Assembly (NCBI RefSeq): GCF_900109465.1 | Contig: NZ_FOAZ01000010.1 | Coordinates: forward strand, 248,001 to 312,000 | Length of the DNA: 64,000 nt | Direction: 5' to 3' | Source: Streptacidiphilus jiangxiensis | Lineage (GTDB): Bacteria > Actinomycetota > Actinomycetes > Streptomycetales > Streptomycetaceae | In this document: piece by piece, positions 9,429 through 16,506 of the stretch | How positions within the stretch are numbered: position 1 is the stretch's first letter | Layout of the letters: each line of letters begins with the position of its first letter | Made by a program: the position numbers and the translations under genes | Notes under the pieces: generated by a model | Databases searched by the model: none | Seen by the model: the letters and a program-made list of their open reading frames with translations, nothing else | Told to the model about the DNA's origin: nothing

Positions 9429-9761
9429 GTCCGCATCTCTCCTTGGGCTGTTTCGAGGGATCAGTCTAGAGGGCAGGCTTCTCGCGCCGCAGGGCAATGG
9501 TTGGTTTCAGCCACTTACCAGTCGCCCCGCGGGTCTGTCCAGGTTCGATTGGTTGGTTTTTCTGCACCCTTTCAGTCCGGTTTGATCCCTGCGAAGGGGG
9601 GATGAACCATCGTGACCGATCAGTAATGATCAGTAGAGCCGGTCGGCGAGGAGGCTGCCCGGCGCTTCGCACACAACGGGCTGCACGACGGGGGGATACC
9701 GTCCGGCACCCTCCCCCGGCCGCAGACCGGGGGGCACCATTGAAAGGTTCGGACAGGCACG
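9429..9761. other. Divergent intergenic region with GGTTGGTTT direct repeats
   Basis: This 333-bp stretch separates the response-regulator and ssgG-like starts and holds no gene I can support. It is less GC-rich than its surroundings. GGTTGGTTT occurs at 9499-9507 and again at 9551-9559, 52 bp apart, about five helical turns. GATCAGT is also directly repeated around an AAT spacer near 9618-9634. These are candidate regulator sites; nothing in the sequence names the regulator. Confidence 0.4.
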
Positions 9762-10187
9762 ATGAACAGCACGCTGCGTGGCCAGATCACGATGGAATTG
9801 GCGACCACGGCCGGACTGAGTTACCAGATCCCCGTGCGGCTCGCTTTCCACCAGGCCACATCCTGGGCGATCGAGCTCACCTTCTTCCTTCCCGGCGACG
9901 AACCGGTCCAGTGGACCGTCTCGCGGGAACTGCTGCTCGACGGACTCAGCACGGTCGCCGGCGAGGGCGACGTGCGGGTACGGCCCCTGGAGTGGGAGGA
10001 CGACGACCTCGTCGCCATCACCCTGCGCTCGCCGGAGGGGGAGGCGGAGCTGATCGCGCCGCTGACCGCCCTGCACGCCTACCTGCTGCGCACCGACATG
10101 ATGACGCCGTTCGGCGAGGAGTTCAGCGACGAATGGCTCGACCGCGGCATCACGCGCCTGCTGACCGGCGCGGAACTGCACAACTGA
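9762..10187 (+). CDS. ssgG: SsgA-like sporulation/cell-division protein (probable SsgG)
   Basis: A 141-residue SsgA-like protein (SALP), a family confined to morphologically complex actinomycetes that guides septum placement and cell-wall remodelling during sporulation. The family features are clear: SYQIPVRLAFHQATSWAIELTFFLPGDEPVQWTVSRELLLDGL in the N-terminal half, then GDVRVRPLE and a C-terminal RTDMMTPFGEE segment. The ATG at 9762 is preceded by GAAAGG at some distance. The paralogue call (SsgG) rests on my memory that the gene near hppD in Streptomyces is ssgG; the sequence alone supports only SALP membership. It lies on the plus strand between a response regulator and its likely kinase. 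Confidence 0.85.
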   Translation: MNSTLRGQITMELATTAGLSYQIPVRLAFHQATSWAIELTFFLPGDEPVQWTVSRELLLDGLSTVAGEGDVRVRPLEWEDDDLVAITLRSPEGEAELIAPLTALHAYLLRTDMMTPFGEEFSDEWLDRGITRLLTGAELHN

Positions 10188-10295
10188 CCCGATCCCGCTG
10201 AAGGAGTCGGGGCCGGACGGATCGGCGGTCGCGGTGGGGCGACCGCCGGCTCGCGCGAGGCGGGCCGATCGCCCACCGTTCGGGCCCTGAGCCGG

Positions 10296-11633
10296 TCAGG
10301 CCGTCAGCCGGGCCGGGCCCGCCGGCGGCGGCAGTTCGACGGCGATGATCGTGCCGCGACCGACCCGCGAGATCAGCTCGAAGGCACCCCCGACCCGCTC
10401 GACCCGCTCCCGCATGGCGTCCAGGCCCACCCCGCGCTCAGCGGACTCCGGCCGGTCCGCGCCCGCGACGATCCCGGGCGGCAGCCCGACGCCGTTGTCC
10501 CGGACCTCGACGTTCAGCCGCTCGGCGCCGTAGCTCAGCACCACCTCGACCTGGGTCGCCCAACCGTGCCGCAGCGCGTTGTTCACGGCCTCCTGGATGA
10601 CCCGCAGCATCGCGCTCTCGGTCGCTATCGGCAGCCGGAACGGCTCGCCCCGCAGCGTGTAGACCAGCCGCTGCCCGACCTCCTGCATCGCCTCGCGCAC
10701 CAGCAGGGTGCGCTGGACAAGCGTGACGTAGCGGTCCACCGCGCTCGGCAGCCCGCCCTCGCCGAGCTCCGAGAAGGCGATCCCGTGGACCATGTCCCTG
10801 GCCTGCCCCAGCGCCACCGAGTTGATCTCGGCGGCGGCCCGCAGCCGGGTCCGCGCCCTGTCCAGATCGGCAACGGGCGGCATCGCCTCGTCGGCGGCCT
10901 TCAGCAGCATCGCCATCGCCGACAGGCCCTGCGCCACCGTGTCGTGCACGTCCTGCGCCAGCCGCCCACGCTCCTCCGCCCGGCCGGCCTCGCGCTCCTC
11001 CTGCCGTTGCTCCTCGCAGACCCGGCGCAGCTCCGCGATGAGGATCCGGTCACGGGTGCGCAGCATCCGGATCTGCGACAGGCAGCGCGCCAGCCACAGG
11101 GCCAGACTCGCCCCCACGACCAGCCCGAGGGTCGCCAGCGGATAGGGGGGTTGGTGCACGACCAGGCGCATCACCAGCGCCCCCGTGGTCAGCCCGCCGA
11201 CGGCGAGCCACGGCGGCGCGGGCAGCATCAGCAGGTAGACGAAGTAGAGCGGGACGACCAGGAGGTCGAACTCCATCCGCAGGGCCGTCAGCGACAGCCA
11301 CAGTGCGGTGAGCGCCACCAGCCACAGCCCCGCCTCGGCGACGACCCGCGGGGCCGGGTTCCAGGCCCGCACGTCGGCGTCCACCCGTCGCGCGACCTCC
11401 GGCGCCAGCCCGTACACCGCGGCGAAGGCGAGGCTGAGCCCGATCGTCGCGGCGCGCGCCCGACCCGGGTCGAGGATCGTCCCGTGCAACAGGATCAGGG
11501 CCAGCAGCCCGAGCGTGCCCAGGTGCAGTGGTGCCCCCAGCTCCCGGACGGTCCGCGCCACCAGCGCGCGGACCCGTGCCGAGGTGCCGCCCCCTGCGGC
11601 GCTCACTTCACGGAGCCTCATGTCACCGCTCAT
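10296..11633 (-). CDS. Sensor histidine kinase, HisKA_3 (NarX/DesK type)
   Basis: A 445-residue membrane kinase. About six hydrophobic helices occupy residues 35-185 and likely form the sensing part. A coiled segment (residues 190-222) leads to the HisKA_3 dimerisation motif DVHDTVAQGLSAM with phospho-accepting His230. The HATPase_c domain has the N box VIQEAVNNALRHG, the D box VRDNGVG and a G box GVGLDAMRERV. The partner is almost certainly the NarL-type regulator at 8757-9428. The intervening ssgG-like gene is on the opposite strand, so the pair is not an operon. The signal is unknown. Confidence 0.92.
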   Translation of the reverse strand: MSGDMRLREVSAAGGGTSARVRALVARTVRELGAPLHLGTLGLLALILLHGTILDPGRARAATIGLSLAFAAVYGLAPEVARRVDADVRAWNPAPRVVAEAGLWLVALTALWLSLTALRMEFDLLVVPLYFVYLLMLPAPPWLAVGGLTTGALVMRLVVHQPPYPLATLGLVVGASLALWLARCLSQIRMLRTRDRILIAELRRVCEEQRQEEREAGRAEERGRLAQDVHDTVAQGLSAMAMLLKAADEAMPPVADLDRARTRLRAAAEINSVALGQARDMVHGIAFSELGEGGLPSAVDRYVTLVQRTLLVREAMQEVGQRLVYTLRGEPFRLPIATESAMLRVIQEAVNNALRHGWATQVEVVLSYGAERLNVEVRDNGVGLPPGIVAGADRPESAERGVGLDAMRERVERVGGAFELISRVGRGTIIAVELPPPAGPARLTA

Positions 11634-11697
11634 CCTGCCGTGGTTCGTCCCAGTCGGTCTGGGCGCTCGGTCTGTGCAGCCGGTCCGTGCGGCCAGC

Positions 11698-13497
11698 TCA
11701 GTCGATCTTGGTCGCCCACTCGCGGATCTTGCCGATCCGGGCCTGGAGCTGATGCGCCGTCGCCTGCGCGGTCAACGGACCGCCGCAGACCCGCCGCAGC
11801 TCGTTGTGGATCGTCCCATGGGGCTGGCCGGTGCGGTGGTGCCACGCGCCGACCAGACCGTTCAGCTCCTTGCGCAGCTCCTGGAGCTGCTGGTGGGTGA
11901 CGACCGGCCGCTTCTCGGCCTCCATCTCCAGCAGGTCCGCCTCCTCGGCGGGCTTGGTCTTGCTCCGCTGGATCTGCCGGCTCTGCCGACGGTGCAGCAG
12001 CAGCCGCACCTGGTCCGGCTCCAGCAGACCGGGGATGCCGAGGTAGTCCGACTCCTCCTCGGAGCCGGCATGCGCCTGCATGCCGAACTCCTTGCCCTCG
12101 TAGAGCACCCGGTCGAAGATCGCGTCCGACTCCAGCGCCTCCCAGGGCGTGTCGTCGAGCCCCCCGTCAGCCTCGTCCTTGGTCTTCTCGGCCTCCGCCA
12201 GCAGCGCGTCCTCCTCACCGAAGAGGTCGTCCTCCTGGGCCTTCTTCGGCTTGTCGAGGACGTGGTCGCGCTGCAGCTCCATCTCGTTGGCGAAGCCCAG
12301 CAGCGTCGGGATGGTGGGCAGGAACACCGAGGCGGTCTCGCCGCGGCGGCGCGTGCGCACGAAGCGGCCGACGGCCTGGGCGAAGAACAGCGGCGTGGAG
12401 ATCGAGGTGGCGTAGACGCCGACGGCGAGCCGCGGCACGTCGACGCCCTCCGACACCATGCGGACCGCGACCATCCAGCGGTCCGTGGAGTCGGTGAAGT
12501 CGGTGATCCGCTGGGAGGCCTCCGCCTCGTCGGACAGCACCAGCGTCGCGCCCTGGCCGGTGATCTCCCGAATCATCTTCGCGTAGGCGCGGGCGGACTC
12601 CTGGTCCGAGGCGATCACCAGCGCGCCGGCGTCCGGGATCGACTTGCGCACCTCGCTCAGCCGCTGGTCCGCGGCGCGCAGCACGTTCGGCATCCACTCG
12701 CCGTGCGGCGACAGCGCGGTGCGCCACGCCTGGGCGATGACGTCCTTCGTCATCGGCTCGCCGAGCGTGGCGGCGAGCTCGTCCCCCGCCTTGGTGCGCC
12801 AGCGCATGTTGCCGCTGTAGGAGAGGAACATCACCGGCCGGACGACGTGGTCGGCGAGTGCGTTGCCGTAGCCGTAGGTGTAGTCGGCGACGCTGCGCCG
12901 GATGCCGTCGCCGTTGTCGCCGTAGCTGACGAACGGGATCGGGTTGGTGTCGGAGCGGAACGGCGTCCCCGTGAGCGCGAGGCGGCGGGTGGCCGGCTCG
13001 AACGCCTCAAGACAGGCCTCGCCCCAGGACTTCGAGTCACCGGCGTGGTGGATCTCGTCGAGGATGACCAGCGTCTTGCGGTTCTCGACGCGGTTGCGGT
13101 GCAGCATCGGGTTGACGCCGATACCCGCGTAGGTGATGACCACGCCGTGGTAGTCCCGCGAGAGCGGCCCGCTGCTGTACGCCGGATCGAGCCGGATCCC
13201 TATCCGGGCGGCGGCCTCGGCCCACTGCTTCTTCAGGTGCTCGGTCGGCGCGACGACGGTGACCTGCTGCACGACGTGGTTGTGCAGCAGGTACGACGCC
13301 AGGGTCAGCGCGAAGGTGGTCTTCCCGGCGCCCGGGGTCGCGACTGCGAGGAAGTCGCGCGGCTGCGTCTCGACGTACTTCTCCATCGCGGCCTGCTGCC
13401 AGGCACGCAGCTTTCCTGCCGTACCCCACGGGGCACGGCCGGGGAAGGCGGGCGACAGGTGGTGCGGGGCGTGGGAGGTGCTGCTGGCGGTACTCAC
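11698..13497 (-). CDS. DEAD/DEAH-box superfamily 2 helicase
   Basis: A 599-residue SF2 helicase. Motif I (VATPGAGKTT) lies at about residues 52-61, motif II is DEIH at 147-150, motif III is in ALTGTPF, motif V is in VSEGVDVPRL and motif VI is QAVGRFVRTRR near residue 365. The C-terminal part (residues 430-599) is charged and helical. This type is widespread and conserved in actinomycetes but its cellular task is not established. GTG at 13497 was selected as the likely start since upstream sequence has no homology-like character and soon runs into the palindromic element. The histidine kinase start lies 64 bp beyond its stop. Confidence 0.9.
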   Translation of the reverse strand: MSTASSTSHAPHHLSPAFPGRAPWGTAGKLRAWQQAAMEKYVETQPRDFLAVATPGAGKTTFALTLASYLLHNHVVQQVTVVAPTEHLKKQWAEAAARIGIRLDPAYSSGPLSRDYHGVVITYAGIGVNPMLHRNRVENRKTLVILDEIHHAGDSKSWGEACLEAFEPATRRLALTGTPFRSDTNPIPFVSYGDNGDGIRRSVADYTYGYGNALADHVVRPVMFLSYSGNMRWRTKAGDELAATLGEPMTKDVIAQAWRTALSPHGEWMPNVLRAADQRLSEVRKSIPDAGALVIASDQESARAYAKMIREITGQGATLVLSDEAEASQRITDFTDSTDRWMVAVRMVSEGVDVPRLAVGVYATSISTPLFFAQAVGRFVRTRRRGETASVFLPTIPTLLGFANEMELQRDHVLDKPKKAQEDDLFGEEDALLAEAEKTKDEADGGLDDTPWEALESDAIFDRVLYEGKEFGMQAHAGSEEESDYLGIPGLLEPDQVRLLLHRRQSRQIQRSKTKPAEEADLLEMEAEKRPVVTHQQLQELRKELNGLVGAWHHRTGQPHGTIHNELRRVCGGPLTAQATAHQLQARIGKIREWATKID

Positions 13498-13683
13498 GGT
13501 CTCCGGCGGGGTCGACGTCAGGGGCGGTGAGCCGCAGGGCTCGATCGGACAACCCGGCAAGCTTACCGGCGCGCACACCGGTTCCCCGGGACGCTTGACA
13601 GCAAGTTGCACCCTCCAGGGCGCGACGCTCCACCACGTGGGCTCGACCGGCTCGGATCGCTCCCGCAGGTACCTGCCACCTCC
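13498..13683. other. Helicase upstream region
   Basis: Noncoding as far as I can see. TAAGCT on the minus strand near 13560 resembles a -10 box, but no good -35 box accompanies it. No other structure was noted before the palindromic element at 13684. Confidence 0.3.
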
Positions 13684-13787
13684 AGGGGCGCGGGGAACTG
13701 CGCGACAAGTCACCCACGCAGGTGGAAGGCCGAACGAGCGGGGCCGTCCGCCCGCCGGTGGTTGCTCGCGCAGTTCCCCGCGCCCCT
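13684..13787. repeat. Long palindromic intergenic element, copy B
   Basis: Arms AGGGGCGCGGGGAACTGCGC and GCGCAGTTCCCCGCGCCCCT enclose a more divergent centre than in the other copies. The right end lies 12 bp from the stop of the MFS gene, so on the minus strand it directly follows that gene and precedes the helicase gene. Confidence 0.85.
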
Positions 13788-13799
13788 GAGGTGTCGCCG

Positions 13800-15182
13800 C
13801 TAAGGACGTGCCCGAAGACACACCGCGACGCCGGCGAGCATCACGACGACCATCGCCCCGAAGACCGCCACGAAGCCCGTCGTCGACCCCGTGCCGAGTG
13901 AGGTGAACAACAACCCGCCCAGCGCCGTACAGACAATGTTCCCGAGCGCGTCACTCACCTGGAGCGACGCGGAGTTCGCTCCCGCCTCCTCCGGCTCGGA
14001 GAGGTTGAACAGCAGGACGCTGACGCTGGCGATCGCCAGCCCCATGCCGCAGCCGCCCAGGGTCCACGCGGCGAAGACGAGGAACGCCGGCGCCGCCGGC
14101 AGGGAGGCCAGGGCCACCAGGGCGATCGCGACGGCGCCCGCGGCCAGCCCGGCCTGGACGAGGCGGAGACGGTGCCTCTCGGCGAACGGGCGGCCCTGGA
14201 GCCAGGAGCCCACCGCCCAGAAGATGCCGCCGCCGGCGAGGGAGAGGCCCGCCAGTGTCGGGGAGTAACCGTGCTGGGTGACCAGCATCAGCGGGATGAA
14301 GGCCTCGGCGGAGATGAACGCGCCCGCGGCGATGCCGCGCAGCAGGATCACCGTCGGCAGGCCGCGCTCCGCGCGGAACGTGCCGCGCGGGAGGAGACGG
14401 GTGGCGGCCGGCCCCAGCAGTGCGGCACCCACCACGGCCGGCAGCAGCGACCACAGGTCCAGCCGCTGCGTGGCGTACTGCAGCAGCCCCGCTCCCGCCG
14501 CCAGCGCCAGCGCCAACCGCAGGCGCCGCCGGTCCAGCGGCTGCCCGGCCGCGTCGCCCGCGCCGATGCCGCGCAACTGCGGCAGCATCAGCACCAGCGG
14601 CGCGATGATCAGGACGGGGATGGAGAGGAAGACCCAGCGCCACCCGAGGTGCTGGGTGACGGTCCCCGACACCAGCGGCCCGATCACCGAGGGCAGCACC
14701 CAGGAGGCGGCGAAGGCCGCGAAGACCTTGGGTCGCAGCCGCTCCGGGTAGCGCAGGCCGACGACGACGTAGAGCGCCACGATGACCAGCCCGCCGCCCA
14801 GCCCCTGGGTGACCCGCCCGGCGACGAAGGTCCACATCGTGGTGGCGGTTCCGGCCAGTACCAGCCCCACCCCGAAGACGCCGATGCCCGCGCCCAGCGG
14901 CACCAGGGGCCCGCGTTTGTCGCACCACTCCCCCGAGACCACCATGGCCAGCAGGCTGGCGGTGAAGTACCCGGTGAACGCGAAGGCGTAGAGCCCGAGG
15001 CCGTTCAGCGAGCGTGCGGCGACCGGCATCGCGGTGTTGACCGCGGTCGCCTCGAAGGCGATCAGCAGCACGCAGGCCACGATGCCGATCGTGAGCATGC
15101 GATAGGGCCGGTTCAGGATGCCGGCCGTCCGGTCGGCGTCGTCGATTCCGGTCGGGTGGGCGAGGGTCGTCACCGGCCCCAT
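13800..15182 (-). CDS. MFS transporter, drug-exporter type
   Basis: A 460-residue integral membrane protein with about 12-14 hydrophobic segments. The major-facilitator signature appears as SGEWCDKRGPLVPLGAG between helices 2 and 3, and a FEATAVNTAMPV motif in helix 1 is typical of DHA-type proton-driven exporters. Later features such as FVAGRVTQGLGGG (motif B/C region) also fit. The substrate cannot be inferred. The start is either ATG at 15182 or the in-frame GTG three codons on; neither has a strong ribosome site. The palindromic element copy B follows its stop. Confidence 0.9.
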   Translation of the reverse strand: MGPVTTLAHPTGIDDADRTAGILNRPYRMLTIGIVACVLLIAFEATAVNTAMPVAARSLNGLGLYAFAFTGYFTASLLAMVVSGEWCDKRGPLVPLGAGIGVFGVGLVLAGTATTMWTFVAGRVTQGLGGGLVIVALYVVVGLRYPERLRPKVFAAFAASWVLPSVIGPLVSGTVTQHLGWRWVFLSIPVLIIAPLVLMLPQLRGIGAGDAAGQPLDRRRLRLALALAAGAGLLQYATQRLDLWSLLPAVVGAALLGPAATRLLPRGTFRAERGLPTVILLRGIAAGAFISAEAFIPLMLVTQHGYSPTLAGLSLAGGGIFWAVGSWLQGRPFAERHRLRLVQAGLAAGAVAIALVALASLPAAPAFLVFAAWTLGGCGMGLAIASVSVLLFNLSEPEEAGANSASLQVSDALGNIVCTALGGLLFTSLGTGSTTGFVAVFGAMVVVMLAGVAVCLRARP

Positions 15183-15270
15183 GGTAAGGGGTGGGAGCTC
15201 TGTTCGCTCCTGTCATTCATGACGCCGGATGTCGCCTTCGTTGCGTCCCGTGAAGTCTCCCCCGCCGTCG

Positions 15271-15301
15271 TTGACGGCCCCTGGGGGCCGCCCCGTAACG
15301 T
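15271..15301 (+). promoter_or_regulatory. Candidate promoter for tRNA-Cys
   Basis: TTGACG at 15271-15276 and TAACGT at 15296-15301 are separated by 19 bp and point toward the tRNA at 15339. The spacing is slightly long but both hexamers are good for a vegetative promoter. Confidence 0.4.
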
Positions 15302-15338
15302 CGTTCCCGAAGCAAGGAGCAGCACCAAGCAGTACCCC

Positions 15339-15413
15339 GCCCGTGTGCCCGAGTGGTTGAGGGAGCCGCCTGCAAAGCGGTTTACGCCGGTTCGATTCCG
15401 GTCATGGGCTCCA
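15339..15413 (+). tRNA. tRNA-Cys (GCA anticodon)
   Basis: The cloverleaf folds by eye: acceptor GCCCGTG with CATGGGC, anticodon stem GCCGC/GCGGT around loop CTGCAAA (anticodon GCA), and T arm GCCGG-TTCGATT-CCGGT. The discriminator base is T (U73), an identity element of tRNA-Cys, and CCA is encoded. The D arm pairs CCC with GGG. Its 3' half is overlapped on the other strand by the last codons of the NuoF-like gene. Confidence 0.95.
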
Positions 15414-16278
15414 CCGCACAGCGTCCGCCCGCGTGTGCCTCGAACTCCTCGGGGAACGCGGCCAACGCACTCAGCAGCAGCCGCGACGCGGCGTGCGTGG
15501 GGGGATCGTCCACGCGCTCCGCCGCCTGCGTGGACCAGCGCACCACCGCGTCGAACGCGCCCGGCTCGGCCAGGTCGTCCAGCGCGGCCACCATCCTGAC
15601 CACGTCCCCGCGGCAGCGCGGGGCCGCCAGCGTCAGCACCCGGGCCGTCTCCGCGACCGCGCAGCGGTCGCGCGGCAGCATGCTGATCACCCGTGCGCTC
15701 CCGTCCCGCGGCTCCCACCGCGTGTCGAGCGCCCGCGGGGCGGGCAGCCACACGCCCGTCACACCGCCGAGCAGCACCGCCCGCGCGGCGCGGGCACCGC
15801 TCCCGCCGAGGAGCGTGCGCACGGGCGTCCCGGCCGCGGTCTCCACGACCTGCGGCAGCCCCGCGCCGGTGTGCACGGTGCAGAGCACACTGCCCGGCAC
15901 CTCCGGCGTCCCAATGGCCCGGAACCACGCCGGGCCGTAACGCGCGATCAGCGCGATCTGCGCGAGCGTCTCCGCGGCCACGGCGAGGGGCCGGGCCTGC
16001 CCGGAACGGCGCAGCACCCCGTCCACCTGCCGCAGTCCCTCCTCGACGAGGCGCGGCGCGCGGCGCAGCACGGTCTCGTTGTTGTGACAGGTCGGATCCC
16101 CGTCCCCGCTGATCACGAGCACGCGGCTCGCGGGCTCGTCCAGCCGAGCGGCGAGCGCGGGCAGACCCGCGTCGGCGAGAAGGGGAACGAGGTCGACGCC
16201 GAGGGGCGGCGGTCCCTCGATCGCGTCCTGGGCGAGGAGACGCGGCAGCGTCAGCCGGTGGGTCGCGGTGGCGGACAC
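15382..16278 (-). CDS. Degenerate NuoF-like (SLBB domain) protein running into tRNA-Cys
   Basis: A 298-residue protein related to actinobacterial NuoF-like flavoproteins. The SLBB-type region is recognisable (ETLAQIALIARYGPAWF, then GSVLCTVHTGAGLPQVVE and VLLGGVTGVWLPA). Residues needed for catalysis are missing: there is no GRGGAGFP FMN-binding loop, and the CxxCxxC iron-sulfur site is reduced to a single Cys in AAPRCRGD. The C-terminal ferredoxin-like part of longer relatives is absent. The last 11 residues, ending EPMTGIEPA, are simply the complement of the tRNA-Cys 3' half. Start is GTG at 16278 with AAGAGG upstream, located in the end of a 31-codon ORF. It may be a remnant or a non-catalytic descendant. 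Confidence 0.6.
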   Translation of the reverse strand: MSATATHRLTLPRLLAQDAIEGPPPLGVDLVPLLADAGLPALAARLDEPASRVLVISGDGDPTCHNNETVLRRAPRLVEEGLRQVDGVLRRSGQARPLAVAAETLAQIALIARYGPAWFRAIGTPEVPGSVLCTVHTGAGLPQVVETAAGTPVRTLLGGSGARAARAVLLGGVTGVWLPAPRALDTRWEPRDGSARVISMLPRDRCAVAETARVLTLAAPRCRGDVVRMVAALDDLAEPGAFDAVVRWSTQAAERVDDPPTHAASRLLLSALAAFPEEFEAHAGGRCAVEPMTGIEPA

Positions 16279-16285
16279 GGGTGGG

Positions 16286-16381
16286 CTACCTCTTCCGCGC
16301 GACCACGACGGTGCCGGACTTCGGGGAGAGCCGCCGCAGAGGGGCTTCGCCCGGACGCTTGCTGGCCGCGGTGAGGATCAT
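16286..16381 (-). CDS. Small basic protein, 31 aa, upstream of NuoF-like gene
   Basis: A 31-codon ORF beginning MILTAASKRPGEAPL and ending VVVARKR. Support comes from a GGGAG ribosome site 8 nt before the ATG and from position: its stop lies 7 bp before the GTG of the NuoF-like gene, whose own ribosome site AAGAGG is formed by its last sense codons. That arrangement suggests translational coupling. The peptide is basic and has no membrane segment. I cannot assign a function, and chance cannot be excluded for so short an ORF. Confidence 0.4.
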   Translation of the reverse strand: MILTAASKRPGEAPLRRLSPKSGTVVVARKR

Positions 16382-16483
16382 TTGGGGACTCCCGTCGTCG
16401 TTGGTGTTCTTCCGACTACGGGTTCCACGTTGCGCCCCCGGCATGAGAGCACCATGAGCGAACCGTCGCTTTTGCACTAAAGA

Positions 16484-16504
16484 GGCAGTTCCTCGCGCCC
16501 CTGA
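16484..16504. repeat. Half copy of the palindromic element (right arm only)
   Basis: GGCAGTTCCTCGCGCCCCTGA matches the right arm of the element seen at 26100-26119. No left arm is found upstream. Like the full copies it sits directly after a stop codon, here 2 bp beyond that of the molybdoenzyme gene. Confidence 0.7.
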
Positions 16505-16506
16505 GG

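Noticed and set aside
15382-15413. EPMTGIEPA as a conserved protein C terminus
   Set aside because: This peptide is the usual antisense translation of a tRNA 3' half and carries no protein information.
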